From: Stutzerimonas stutzeri
GTDB taxonomy: Bacteria > Pseudomonadota > Gammaproteobacteria > Pseudomonadales > Pseudomonadaceae
Length of the DNA: 64,000 nt
Assembly: GCA_002345575.1 (NCBI GenBank)
Contig: DDVX01000007.1
Span: forward strand, 186,001 to 250,000
Reading direction: 5' to 3'
Position 1 is the stretch's first letter. Each line of letters opens with the position of its first letter. Below the pieces are notes generated by a model that saw only the letters and a list, made by a program, of their open reading frames with translations, made no database searches and had not been told where the DNA came from. The translations under genes were made by a program, and so were the position numbers. Shown here piece by piece: positions 7,835-16,738 of this stretch.

Positions 7835-10800
7835 ATGACCACCACCGCACTTGGCATCAGGCTCGATGATGCGACCCGCGAGCGACTCGCCGCAGCCGCC
7901 CGCAGGCTTGATCGCACGCCACAGTGGCTGGTTCGGCAGGCTGTTTTCGACTTCCTGGAGCAGCTCGACAACACGGGAAAGACGAGCGAGAACCGACACG
8001 TCGACACTGGCGAACAGGCAGCAGGCCTCAACATCGAGCCAGCCAGCCAGCCGTTCCTGGAATTCGCCGAATCCATCCTGCCACAGTCGATCCTGCGCTC
8101 TGCGATCACCGCCGCCTATCGCCGCCCCGAGCCCGAAGCCGTGCCGGTGCTGTTGGAGCAGGCCCGACTTGCGCCGGACAAGGCCGCGGCGGCGCACAGC
8201 CTGGCCATGCGTATCGCTGGCAAACTGCGTAGCCGCAAGAGCGCCGGTGGACGCCAAGGGTTGGTGCAAGGTCTGCTACAGGAATTTTCCCTGTCCTCCC
8301 AGGAGGGTGTCGCGCTGATGTGCCTGGCCGAAGCTTTGCTGCGCGTGCCAGATAAAGGTACACGCGATGCGCTGATCCGCGACAAGATCAGCACCGGCAA
8401 CTGGCAACCGCACTTGGGCAACAGCCAGTCGGTATTCGTCAACGCTGCGACCTGGGGTTTGATGCTGACCGGGCGGCTGGTGGCCACCCACAACGAGACG
8501 GGCCTCACCTCTTCGCTCAACCGGCTGATCGGCAAGGGCGGCGAGCCGCTGATCCGCAAGGGCGTAGACATGGCGATGCGGCTGATGGGCGAGCAGTTCG
8601 TCACCGGCGAAACCATCGGCGAGGCGCTAGCCAACGCCCAGACCATGGAAGCCAAGGGATTTCGTTATTCATACGACATGCTCGGCGAAGCCGCGCTGAC
8701 CGCCGAAGATGCACAACGCTATCTGGCCTCCTACGAGCAGGCGATCCACGCCATTGGCAAGGCATCGGCTGGGCGCGGCATCTATGAAGGGCCGGGTATC
8801 TCAATCAAGCTTTCTGCGCTGCACCCGCGCTACAGCCGTGCGCAGTACGAGCGGGTCATGGCTGAGCTCTACCCGACGCTACTGTCACTGACGCAACTGG
8901 CCAAGCAATACGATATCGGCATCAATATCGACGCCGAAGAAGCAGACCGTCTCGAACTCTCGCTGGATCTGCTCGAGCGCCTGTGCTTCGAGCCTTCGCT
9001 GGCGGACTGGAATGGCATCGGTTTCGTCATCCAGGCCTATCAGAAACGCTGCCCACATGTGGTCGATCACCTGATCGATCTGGCCAGGCGCAGCCGGCAT
9101 CGGCTGATGATCCGGCTGGTCAAGGGCGCCTACTGGGACAGCGAAATCAAGCTGGCTCAGATCAACGGGCTGGAGGGTTATCCGGTTTACACCCGCAAGG
9201 CCTACACCGATGTGTCCTTTCTCGCCTGCGCGCGAAAGCTGCTGGCTGCACCGGAGGCGATCTACCCGCAGTTCGCCACGCACAACGCTCATACTCTGGC
9301 GGCGGTCTACCAGCTGGCAGGGCAGAACTATTACGCCGGCCAGTATGAATTCCAGTGCCTGCACGGCATGGGCGAGCCTCTCTACGAGCAGGTTGTCGGC
9401 AAGGGCCAAGACCGCCTCGACCGCCCCTGCCGGATTTACGCCCCTGTGGGCAGTCATGAGACCCTACTGGCCTATTTGGTGCGGCGGTTGCTGGAAAACG
9501 GGGCCAACACCTCGTTCGTCAACCGCATCGCCGACCAGAGTATCGCGCTGGAAGAGCTGGTGGCCGACCCAACCAGCACGGTGGAACAGTTTCTGGCCGA
9601 TGAAGGCACCCTGGGCCTACCGCACCCGCGCATTCCGCTACCGCGTCACCTTTACGGCGATGCACGGCTCAACTCGTATGGCATCGACCTTTCCAGCGAA
9701 CATCGCCTGGCTTCCCTCTCTTCTGCCTTGCTCGCCTGTTCGCATAAGCTTTACAGCGCAGCGCCCCTTCTAGGCTGTGCAGAATCTGTAAAAGCTGTTG
9801 CCGAGCCGCTGCTCAACCCGGCCGACCACCGTGACCAGGTAGGCCTGGTGCAGGAAGCCACCGACGAAGATGTGGACAACGCCCTGCATTGTGCTCAGGA
9901 AAGCACCGCAAGCTGGCGGGAAACACCGCCAGAGGAGCGCGCCGCCGTACTGGAACGGGCCGCAGAGCTGATGGAAAGCCGCATGCAGGAGTTGCTCAGC
10001 GTACTGGTTCGAGAAGCCGGAAAGTCTTTCGTCAACGCCATCGCTGAGGTGCGCGAAGCAGTGGACTTCCTGCGTTTTTATGGCGCCGAGGTACGCAGTA
10101 ACTTCAACAACGACACCCACCTTCCACTGGGGCCTGTGGTGTGCATCAGCCCTTGGAACTTCCCGCTGGCAATCTTCACCGGGCAGATTTGCGCCGCCCT
10201 TGGCGCGGGCAATACGGTGCTGGCCAAACCCGCCGAGCAGACGCCATTGATCGCAACCCTCGGGGTGCAGATTCTGCATGAGGCTGGCATTCCTCGGGGC
10301 GCGCTGCAGTTGCTGCCAGGCCGTGGCGAAACCGTTGGTGCGCGTCTGGTCGCGGACGAGCGGGTGCGCGGCGTGATGTTTACCGGCTCTACCGCTGTCG
10401 CTTCGATCCTGCAGCGCAGCATTGCCGGGCGCCTGGATGCCCGAGGCCGGAGCATCCCCCTGATCGCCGAAACCGGCGGTCAGAACGCAATGATCGTCGA
10501 CTCTTCGGCGCTGACCGAACAGGTTGTCATGGATGTCATGGCCTCGGCCTTCGATAGCGCCGGGCAACGCTGCTCGGCGCTGCGCGTACTCTGTCTTCAG
10601 GAAGAAGTGGCTGAGCGCATCATCACCATGCTCAAGGGCGCCATGGCCGAGGCACGCATGGGCAACCCGCAACGGCTTTCGGTGGATGTCGGCCCAGTCA
10701 TCGATCAGGAAGCCCGCGAGACCATCGAAAAGCACCTGCAGAACATGCGTGAAAAGGGCCGGACGGTTCACCAGATGGCCCGCGCCGATGAACATGAGTG

Positions 10801-11782
10801 CGCCCACGGCACATACGTAATGCCGACGCTGATCGAGCTGGAGCACCTTGATGAACTGCAGCAGGAAGTCTTCGGCCCAGTGCTCCACGTGCTGCGCTAT
10901 CGTCGCGCCGAGCTGGACGCCCTGCTCGACCAGATCAATGCTGCCGGCTACGGATTGACCCTCGGCGTGCATACGCGCATCGACGAGACGATCGCCAAGG
11001 TCATCGAGCGTGCCAGGGTGGGTAACCTTTACGTCAACCGCAACATCGTCGGCGCGGTAGTCGGCGTGCAGCCCTTCGGTGGAGAGGGTCTTTCCGGAAC
11101 TGGCCCCAAGGCAGGCGGCCCGCTGTATCTGTATCGTTTGCTTTCAGCCAGGCCAGGTGATGCGCTGCGCCGCGCCTTGGACTTCGGCGGCACGCTGAGC
11201 GCACCGAAAATCTACAGAAACAAGGAGCAGGAAAGCGCATTCAGGATGTTCAAACAGTGGGCGATGAGCAATGGAATGAGCGACCTGGCCGCACTCTGCG
11301 ACAGCTATCGCGAGCAATCGCAGAGCGGCAGCACCCGCATACTCAACGGCCCCACCGGCGAGCGCAACAGCTATAGCCTGCTGCCGCGCGAGCATGTGCT
11401 GTGTCTGGCTGAAAACGAACAGGATTTATTAATTCAGTTGGCGGCCATACTGGCCATCGGCAGCCAGGCCGTGCTGCCAAAAGGGCCGCTCAGCAGTTCT
11501 CTGCTTGAACGACTGCCAGCGCCGGTGCAGGCGCGAATCCAGCATGTCAGCGACTGGACTCAAGATAACGTGCGTTTCGATACCGTGCTGTACCACGGCA
11601 ATGCCGAGCAGCTGCGCAACGTCAACCGGCAATTGTCGGAACGCAGTGGACCTATCATCGGCTTGCAGGGGTTGGCCTCTGGCGAAACGGATATCCCACT
11701 GGAACGCCTGTTGATCGAGCGCGCTCTGAGCATCAACACCGCTGCAGCGGGAGGGAATGCCAGCCTGATGACCATCGGTTAA
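7835..11782 (+). CDS. putA: PutA: proline dehydrogenase / P5C dehydrogenase / putative autorepressor
   Basis: A 1315-residue peripheral membrane flavoprotein that oxidises proline to glutamate. Residues 3-48 (TALGIRLDDATRERL, QWLVRQAVFDFLEQL) form a ribbon-helix-helix DNA-binding domain, so it is the regulator-type PutA that represses its own operon when proline is scarce. The proline dehydrogenase barrel lies at about 200-560 (GPGISIKLSALHPRY, DAEEADRLELSLDLLE, RLVKGAYWDSEIK). The aldehyde dehydrogenase domain lies at about 640-1090 (SPWNFPLAIFTGQ, LIAETGGQNAM), with the catalytic cysteine C913 in SAGQRCSALR. A C-terminal segment of about 200 residues closes the substrate tunnel. GAGGGCAG precedes the ATG. 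No putP gene is adjacent; instead a small membrane protein gene diverges from it. Operator sites are probably in the 7669-7834 gap but I cannot pinpoint them. Confidence 0.97.
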   Translation: MTTTALGIRLDDATRERLAAAARRLDRTPQWLVRQAVFDFLEQLDNTGKTSENRHVDTGEQAAGLNIEPASQPFLEFAESILPQSILRSAITAAYRRPEPEAVPVLLEQARLAPDKAAAAHSLAMRIAGKLRSRKSAGGRQGLVQGLLQEFSLSSQEGVALMCLAEALLRVPDKGTRDALIRDKISTGNWQPHLGNSQSVFVNAATWGLMLTGRLVATHNETGLTSSLNRLIGKGGEPLIRKGVDMAMRLMGEQFVTGETIGEALANAQTMEAKGFRYSYDMLGEAALTAEDAQRYLASYEQAIHAIGKASAGRGIYEGPGISIKLSALHPRYSRAQYERVMAELYPTLLSLTQLAKQYDIGINIDAEEADRLELSLDLLERLCFEPSLADWNGIGFVIQAYQKRCPHVVDHLIDLARRSRHRLMIRLVKGAYWDSEIKLAQINGLEGYPVYTRKAYTDVSFLACARKLLAAPEAIYPQFATHNAHTLAAVYQLAGQNYYAGQYEFQCLHGMGEPLYEQVVGKGQDRLDRPCRIYAPVGSHETLLAYLVRRLLENGANTSFVNRIADQSIALEELVADPTSTVEQFLADEGTLGLPHPRIPLPRHLYGDARLNSYGIDLSSEHRLASLSSALLACSHKLYSAAPLLGCAESVKAVAEPLLNPADHRDQVGLVQEATDEDVDNALHCAQESTASWRETPPEERAAVLERAAELMESRMQELLSVLVREAGKSFVNAIAEVREAVDFLRFYGAEVRSNFNNDTHLPLGPVVCISPWNFPLAIFTGQICAALGAGNTVLAKPAEQTPLIATLGVQILHEAGIPRGALQLLPGRGETVGARLVADERVRGVMFTGSTAVASILQRSIAGRLDARGRSIPLIAETGGQNAMIVDSSALTEQVVMDVMASAFDSAGQRCSALRVLCLQEEVAERIITMLKGAMAEARMGNPQRLSVDVGPVIDQEARETIEKHLQNMREKGRTVHQMARADEHECAHGTYVMPTLIELEHLDELQQEVFGPVLHVLRYRRAELDALLDQINAAGYGLTLGVHTRIDETIAKVIERARVGNLYVNRNIVGAVVGVQPFGGEGLSGTGPKAGGPLYLYRLLSARPGDALRRALDFGGTLSAPKIYRNKEQESAFRMFKQWAMSNGMSDLAALCDSYREQSQSGSTRILNGPTGERNSYSLLPREHVLCLAENEQDLLIQLAAILAIGSQAVLPKGPLSSSLLERLPAPVQARIQHVSDWTQDNVRFDTVLYHGNAEQLRNVNRQLSERSGPIIGLQGLASGETDIPLERLLIERALSINTAAAGGNASLMTIG

Positions 11783-11821
11783 CAGGCAGTTGAATACCGC
11801 CTGCGTTGACAATACGTCGTT

Positions 11822-11874
11822 AAAACAGGCTCGTCTTGCCTGCCTCGCCTACGCTTGTTTTCAAAAGCCTGTTT
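11822..11874. terminator. Possible bidirectional terminator between putA and uppP
   Basis: AAACAGGCT (11823-11831) and AGCCTGTTT (11866-11874) are exact inverted repeats between two convergent genes. The loop is long, 34 nt, and the flanking A/T runs are short (AAAA before, TTT after), so termination strength is uncertain. Confidence 0.4.
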
Positions 11875-11889
11875 GGCGTAGCGCCCGAA

Positions 11890-12720
11890 TCAACCCGTAG
11901 CAGTGCTCCAGTCGATCATGCTGAACTGCCAGGTCGCCAGAATGAAGAGGCCGAAAACGATTCGGTACCAAGCAAATGCCGCGTAGCTGTGATTGCCGAT
12001 AAATTTCAGCAGAGCGCGCACCGCCAGCATGGCGAAGATAAAGGACACTACGAAGCCGATGGCGAACACCGGAAAATCGCCAGGCTGAAACAGATCCCGG
12101 TACTTGTAGCCCGAGTAAACCGCTGCACCGACCATGGTCGGCATGGCGAGGAAAAATGAAAACTCTGTCGCTGCCTTGCGCGACAGACCGAACAGCAGTC
12201 CGCCAATGATGGTGGCCCCCGAGCGTGAGGTGCCGGGCACCAAGGCTAAACACTGAGCAAAGCCCACCTTCAGCGCATGACTCCAATGCATGTCATCGAC
12301 GGTTTCGGCCTGGATGCGATGCGGACGCTTTTCTGCCCAAAGCATGACCACCCCACCGATAACCAATGCAGTGGCAACGGTAATCGGATTGAACAGGTAC
12401 TCGTGGATCAGGTCGGCGAACGCCACGCCCAGTACCACAGCGGGCATGAACGCAACCAGCAGGTTGATCGTGAATTTCTGCGCCTGCTGGTCCTTGGGCA
12501 GTCCCGTGACCACGCTGAATATCTTGCTTCGATACTCCCAGACCACAGCCAGGATGGCACCGAGCTGGATGATGATGTTGAACGCCAGCGCCCGCTCACC
12601 ACCAAAGCCGATCAGGTCGGCGACGATGATCTGGTGTCCAGTGCTGGAAATGGGGAGAAATTCGGTGATGCCCTCTACTATCCCTAAAATCAGTGCCTGA
12701 AAGGCGAGCCAAAGATCCAT
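11890..12720 (-). CDS. uppP: Undecaprenyl-diphosphatase (UppP/BacA)
   Basis: A 276-residue inner-membrane enzyme that dephosphorylates undecaprenyl pyrophosphate so the lipid carrier can be reused for peptidoglycan and other envelope polymers; overexpression gives bacitracin resistance in other species. Both family signatures are clear: the early EGITEFLPISSTGH motif (about residues 15-28) and the later LALVPGTSRSGATIIGGLL motif, which contains the second-half SR-S residues. About eight hydrophobic helices follow the known inverted-repeat fold. The gene stands alone, convergent with putA and divergent from a chemoreceptor gene 265 bp away. Confidence 0.95.
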   Translation of the reverse strand: MDLWLAFQALILGIVEGITEFLPISSTGHQIIVADLIGFGGERALAFNIIIQLGAILAVVWEYRSKIFSVVTGLPKDQQAQKFTINLLVAFMPAVVLGVAFADLIHEYLFNPITVATALVIGGVVMLWAEKRPHRIQAETVDDMHWSHALKVGFAQCLALVPGTSRSGATIIGGLLFGLSRKAATEFSFFLAMPTMVGAAVYSGYKYRDLFQPGDFPVFAIGFVVSFIFAMLAVRALLKFIGNHSYAAFAWYRIVFGLFILATWQFSMIDWSTATG

Positions 12721-12985
12721 CTATTCCCCATCAGCGATGCAGTCACCGCATTTGAATGCAACAAAGGTATATGCCCGATAGGCAGCTCGGCGCTGTTCTG
12801 ACCCATCGCAGACGAGTAAATTCACCGCAGTTGTGGCGCCTCGCTAATTTTTTTCAGCTAGCTGCCGACATAGTGTCCACATGCCATGAACCGTCCCCCG
12901 ACTGACTTGAGGCTGCATGCCACGCACCTGGACACCAGCGTGCGGATAATAATGAATAAATGCTTTAACAGGAGCTTCCAAGCCA

Positions 12986-14620
12986 ATGAATATGCTGCGC
13001 AGTTTTCCCATCAGTAAGCGTCTTTGGCTTATTCCACTGGTGGCCGTGGCCATGCTCTTCTTGCTCGGCATGTTGATGATGCAGCAGGTACGTAGCGATC
13101 TGTACAAGGCCAAACAGGTCATGACTCAGAATATCGTCGAGACCTCTCTAGGCATTCTCAGTCACTATCAACAGCTCGAAGCGAGCGGCGCCCTGTCCAC
13201 GGCCGAGGCGCAAAAGGCTGCGATGGAACAGGTCAAGGTCCTGCGCTACGGCGAGGATGACTATTTCTGGATCAACGACATGGGCCCGACGATGCTGATG
13301 CATCCCATGCGGCCCGAGCTCGACGGTCAGGACCTGTCCAAGACCAAGGACCCGAACGGCAAGGAGCTGTTCAACGAGATGGTCAAGGTGTCCCGCCAAC
13401 ACGGTGCCGGACTGGTGGAATACGAGTGGGCCAAGCCTGGCGAAAAGAATCCCGTACCGAAAATCTCCTATGTCGAACTGTTCAAGCCATGGGGCTGGAT
13501 CATCGGTTCCGGCATTTATGTGGACGATGTGGAAAAGGAATTCCAAGGCTACATGGTTCGCTTCTCGTTGATCGGCCTCGGCATAGCCGTGCTGCTCGCC
13601 GTCATCGTCGCCATCCTCATACGCAGCATTACTCAACCACTGCGACACTCCATGCAGGCCATGGCCAATATCGCCAGCGGCGAGGCTGACCTGACCCGTG
13701 AGCTCGATGTGTCCGGTAACGATGAGCTGACCGCGCTGGGCCGCGACTTCAATACATTCAGCCGCAAGCTGCGCAAGCTGATCGGCCAGCTTTCGGATAC
13801 GGCCAACTCACTGGATCAATCATCCGGAACCCTGGAAAAGCTTGCCGAGCAGACACACCAGCAAAGCCAGCAGCAGCAACAGCAGATGGAGTTGGTTGCC
13901 ACCGCTGTGAACGAAGTGACTTACGCTGTGCAGGAAGTAGCGAAAAACGCTGAACATGCCTCCAACGAAGTTGGTGAAGCGGATAACCAAGCGGGACTTG
14001 GCCAGCAGAGCATCGAAGCCAGCCTGCAGCAGATCGACCAGTTGTCCACCACCATCAGCCAGGCAGTCGATGTAATTCAGTCGCTGGCCGATGAAACCAC
14101 CAAGATCGGTTCGGTGCTGGAGGTCATCGGCTCAATCGCCGACCAGACCAACCTGCTCGCACTCAACGCAGCCATCGAAGCGGCGCGCGCCGGCGACCAG
14201 GGCCGGGGTTTCGCTGTTGTGGCTGACGAAGTACGGCTGCTGGCACAGCGCACTCAGCAATCGACAGCTGAAATCCATACGATGATCGAGCGCCTGCAAA
14301 AGAACTCCGGCGCGGCCGTCAGCGTGATCATGGAAAGCAACCGTGCTACGCAGGCCACTGTCGAACAGGCCAGCCAGGCCGGCGAGAGCCTTGGCCAGAT
14401 TGCCCAGTCACTGCGCAACCTGTCGGGACTCAACGCCTCGATTGCCAGCGCCACGCTGCAGCAGAGTCATGTAGTCGAAGACATCAACCAGAACGTGACC
14501 CAGGCCGCCGGCCTCGCCCAGGAAAGCACCAACGCTGCACAGCAATCGAGTATTGCTGGCAAGCAGCTGGGCGAGCTGGCTGTTCAATTGAACCGCCTAC
14601 TCCGGCAGTTCAAGGTCTGA
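12986..14620 (+). CDS. Methyl-accepting chemotaxis protein with single Cache domain
   Basis: A 544-residue transmembrane chemoreceptor. TM1 is at about 14-34, followed by a periplasmic sCache_2-type domain (YGEDDYFWINDMG, TMLMHPMRPELDGQDLS, PWGWIIGSGIYVDDVEKEF), TM2 at about 190-212, a HAMP domain (SITQPLRHSMQAM), and a cytoplasmic coiled coil with the conserved hairpin tip GSIADQTNLLALNAAIEAAR (ending AGDQGRGF). A glutamine-rich stretch (HQQSQQQQQQM, near 291-302) lies in the first signalling helix. Receptors with this domain in Pseudomonas sense small organic acids such as malate; that ligand class is inference. The protein ends LRQFKV with no CheR-binding pentapeptide. AGGAG precedes the start, slightly far from the first ATG; the third codon is also ATG. 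Confidence 0.92.
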   Translation: MNMLRSFPISKRLWLIPLVAVAMLFLLGMLMMQQVRSDLYKAKQVMTQNIVETSLGILSHYQQLEASGALSTAEAQKAAMEQVKVLRYGEDDYFWINDMGPTMLMHPMRPELDGQDLSKTKDPNGKELFNEMVKVSRQHGAGLVEYEWAKPGEKNPVPKISYVELFKPWGWIIGSGIYVDDVEKEFQGYMVRFSLIGLGIAVLLAVIVAILIRSITQPLRHSMQAMANIASGEADLTRELDVSGNDELTALGRDFNTFSRKLRKLIGQLSDTANSLDQSSGTLEKLAEQTHQQSQQQQQQMELVATAVNEVTYAVQEVAKNAEHASNEVGEADNQAGLGQQSIEASLQQIDQLSTTISQAVDVIQSLADETTKIGSVLEVIGSIADQTNLLALNAAIEAARAGDQGRGFAVVADEVRLLAQRTQQSTAEIHTMIERLQKNSGAAVSVIMESNRATQATVEQASQAGESLGQIAQSLRNLSGLNASIASATLQQSHVVEDINQNVTQAAGLAQESTNAAQQSSIAGKQLGELAVQLNRLLRQFKV

Positions 14621-14640
14621 TCACTAACGTAGCGGTATAA

Positions 14641-14675
14641 GACGGTCGAGCCCTTCAGGCCCGACCGTTTTTTTT
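14641..14675 (+). terminator. Rho-independent terminator of the chemoreceptor gene
   Basis: ACGGTCG pairs with CGACCGT, with an inner GCC/GGC pair and short loop, followed directly by eight T residues, 21 nt after the stop codon of the chemoreceptor. This is a textbook intrinsic terminator. Confidence 0.92.
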
Positions 14676-14977
14676 GCTCAGGACAACCGCGACTTATTGC
14701 CACGCCAGATTCAACGCCCAAGCTAAGCAATGCAGCTCGAAAACTTTGGCGAACATAAAATCCCTTTAAAATCAATTTGTTATTTAAACCGAGCGATCGC
14801 TGAGTCGATGACAAAAACGTTATACCTTCGGCTAATTGAAAAAACATTCACAACTTCGAACTTTCAATGTGACTTCCCGGTCCCCTGTGTACATCAATGC
14901 TATGTAAGTCCAGCGACGACGGCCCGACGCCTGGACAACTTTCGTTTCCGGGTATCACACAGAGAGACACTTGCCCC
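14676..14977 (+). promoter_or_regulatory. AT-rich leader upstream of the 89-residue gene
   Basis: This 302-bp stretch is clearly richer in A+T than its neighbours around 14750-14870. It contains the palindrome AGCGATCGCT (14792-14801) and a potential stem of GTCCAG against CTGGAC near 14907-14937. It most likely holds the promoter and leader of the small gene starting at 14978. I see no gene that I would defend: the one short frame (14730-14981) lacks a ribosome site and family likeness. I could not fix a -35/-10 pair. Confidence 0.35.
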
Positions 14978-15247
14978 ATGAACAACCCTCTTCGCTTCAA
15001 TGACGCCCTCTTGATCACTGACCGCGCATTCAAGCCATTCCATTGCGTAGCCTGGACGCTGCTCGAAGGTAACGGCGAGCTCAGCATCACCGTCGTTGAT
15101 GACAGCGAATCCCGTACGCTAGGCCACTGCAAACTCTCCAGCAGCGTCTATACCGATCCGGTCAAACTCGGACAGACTCTGGAACAAGCACGTGCCGATC
15201 TGAGCAGCAAGGGCGCAAATCTCGCCCCTTGGCAGATGCCTGAATAA
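14978..15247 (+). CDS. Hypothetical 89-residue protein
   Basis: The product starts MNNPLRFNDALLITD and looks like a small soluble alpha/beta protein (CVAWTLLEGNGELSITVVDD; TLEQARADLSSKGANL). There is no signal peptide or membrane segment. I do not recognise the family. The start at 14978 is chosen because a GAGAGA ribosome-like run lies about 10 nt before it and the frame upstream is AT-rich leader. The gene has its own strong terminator at 15264-15297 and an unusually long AT-rich leader, so it is a separate transcription unit. Confidence 0.7.
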   Translation: MNNPLRFNDALLITDRAFKPFHCVAWTLLEGNGELSITVVDDSESRTLGHCKLSSSVYTDPVKLGQTLEQARADLSSKGANLAPWQMPE

Positions 15248-15263
15248 AGGCCACCCATACACC

Positions 15264-15297
15264 AAGGCCCGGCTGCGCAAGCGCCGGGCCTTTTTTT
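15264..15297 (+). terminator. Rho-independent terminator
   Basis: AAGGCCCGGC pairs exactly with GCCGGGCCTT across a short loop and is followed by a run of seven T residues (partly shared with the stem), 17 nt after the preceding stop codon. This is one of the strongest terminators in the window. Confidence 0.93.
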
Positions 15298-15379
15298 GTG
15301 TCAACACCCTTTCTCGTTCAAGTGATCGAACGTAGCGTTTCATGGTCCCACCTGTAACTCGAACAGACAGGAGCGACTC

Positions 15380-15661
15380 ATGAAAGGCGCCCAAGCCTAC
15401 GTTAACGATCAATGGCATAGCAGCGGACTGGCAGACTTGCCCGAAGGCCCGCAAGCGCATTGCATCACTCTCAAATTCATCATTCCGCGCGACGCACAAT
15501 TCACTAGTCTGATCACCCAGGTCGGCGAGGCCGCGCGGGAAAAGCTGAGCGAGCACTACCCGGACCGTGAGGTGACGCACAAGCCCGTGGTGGGTTCGGT
15601 GGTCGGAGACGGCAGTGGCGATGGCATTGACCTCGTATTCGAGGTGGCTGCGGCACATTGA
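15380..15661 (+). CDS. Hypothetical 93-residue soluble protein
   Basis: A small acidic-to-neutral protein beginning MKGAQAYVNDQWH, with no membrane segment or signal peptide. A middle hydrophobic strand (HCITLKFIIPRDAQF) and a helix (ITQVGEAAREKLSEHY) suggest a small alpha/beta fold. ACAGGAG is a good ribosome site 6 nt before the ATG. I do not recognise the family. It sits 83 bp upstream of the DUF421 gene on the same strand, so co-transcription is possible. Confidence 0.65.
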   Translation: MKGAQAYVNDQWHSSGLADLPEGPQAHCITLKFIIPRDAQFTSLITQVGEAAREKLSEHYPDREVTHKPVVGSVVGDGSGDGIDLVFEVAAAH

Positions 15662-15744
15662 CAGCAAGCGGGATGGAAGGCGACTACGGTTTTCGGTCGC
15701 TTCCTCGACCCAGTTCAGGTGATCCTTCGCGGAATTGACTCAAC

Positions 15745-16437
15745 ATGAGCCCCTTCGACTGGCAACGCATATGGCTGGACGATCTTCCGCTGCTGTTCGT
15801 TGCAGAGGTTGCGTTACGCGCGTTGTTCGCCTACGTGGCGGTGTTTCTCTTTCTAAAAATCAGTGGCCGTCGCGGCATTCGCCAGCTCTCGCTGTTCGAG
15901 CTGGTGGTGATCCTGACCCTGGGTTCAGCCGCCGGTGACGGCTCGTTCAATGAAGACGAGCCGCTGCTGCCCATCCTCGCGGTGTTCGTCACTCTGCTCC
16001 TGCTCTATCGTGTGACGATGTGGGCGATGGCGAAAAACCCGGGGCTGGCGAACTGGATGGAGGGCAAGCCGATCACGATCATCAAGGACGGCCTGTACGA
16101 GCTCCACAGCCTCGATCGATTGAACATTTCGTCCGACGAATTTTTCATGGAGCTGCGCCAACAAGGCGTAGAACACCTGGGTCAGGTACGCCTGGGCATC
16201 GTGGAGACCGACGGCGACGTCAGCCTTTATTACTTCGAACCGGACAACGTACGACCAGGCCTGTCGGCATTGCCACCCGAACATAGCCCGGTTTTTCGAC
16301 AGGTTCCGAGCGGTGCTATCTATGCCTGCAGCCGGTGTGGCTTCCCCCAACCGCTCGAAAGCGGCCAGGAAGCCACTTGCCCGCGTTGCCACAATTCGCG
16401 ATGGAGCCTGGCCCTGAACACTCAGCGTTCGCATTGA
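15745..16437 (+). CDS. DUF421 (YetF/YdfS-like) membrane protein with C-terminal zinc ribbon
   Basis: A 230-residue protein. Three N-terminal hydrophobic helices (about 14-40, 48-68, 75-92) carry the DUF421 signature FLKISGRRGIRQLSLFELVV, followed by the cytoplasmic region with NWMEGKPITIIKDG and EFFMELRQQGV. The function of the family is not firmly known. At the C-terminus (about 192-216) there are two CxxC knuckles, CSRC and CPRC, spaced 15 residues apart, which read as a zinc-ribbon or rubredoxin-like appendage; many family members lack it. It lies in a rightward series of small genes and is followed after 79 bp by a 54-residue gene. Confidence 0.8.
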   Translation: MSPFDWQRIWLDDLPLLFVAEVALRALFAYVAVFLFLKISGRRGIRQLSLFELVVILTLGSAAGDGSFNEDEPLLPILAVFVTLLLLYRVTMWAMAKNPGLANWMEGKPITIIKDGLYELHSLDRLNISSDEFFMELRQQGVEHLGQVRLGIVETDGDVSLYYFEPDNVRPGLSALPPEHSPVFRQVPSGAIYACSRCGFPQPLESGQEATCPRCHNSRWSLALNTQRSH

Positions 16438-16516
16438 CAGGCGGGACGAACCGACGCCCGTCATACCTGTCCCTACAACAGACAAGCCCTTTTTCAGCAA
16501 CCCGGAGGTAGCACTC

Positions 16517-16681
16517 ATGATTGGTGATTACTCAGCGATAAACGAGCACCTTGAAACCGCACGCAAACATGCCGACCACGCCGAAACAAGCGCAGATCCG
16601 GCCATTTACCGCGAGGCCATCGATGAGCTGGTCGCCGCGATCAGATTGCTGATGCGCAACAGCAAGGAAACGGAAAGCTGA
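16517..16681 (+). CDS. Small 54-residue helical protein
   Basis: The frame encodes MIGDYSAINEHLETARKH followed by a second amphipathic helix (YREAIDELVAAIRLLMR) and ends KETES. A perfect GGAGGT ribosome site lies 8 nt upstream of the ATG, strong evidence of translation. The acidic, alanine-rich two-helix layout is seen in small cytosolic proteins and helical adaptors. I do not recognise the family. It lies 57 bp upstream of the topoisomerase IB gene on the same strand. Confidence 0.6.
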   Translation: MIGDYSAINEHLETARKHADHAETSADPAIYREAIDELVAAIRLLMRNSKETES

Positions 16682-16738
16682 GCGAATCGCAGCGTTAGCC
16701 GAGCCTGATGGTCTGAACTCGCCAGTGGAGGCGTAGAT

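Noticed and set aside
12841..12870. GCCGACA at 12864-12870 as a flagellar sigma factor (FliA) -10 box ahead of the chemoreceptor
   Set aside because: The -10 half is close to the GCCGATA consensus, but no good -35 (TCAAG-like) lies at the right distance and it would give a leader of more than 100 nt.
13846..13893. Glutamine-rich run in the chemoreceptor as a repeat expansion
   Set aside because: Codons CAG and CAA are mixed and the segment fits the coiled coil; not evidence of an active repeat.
14730..14981. 83-residue open frame in the AT-rich leader
   Set aside because: No ribosome site, low coding likeness, and it runs into the next gene in a different frame; treated as leader sequence.
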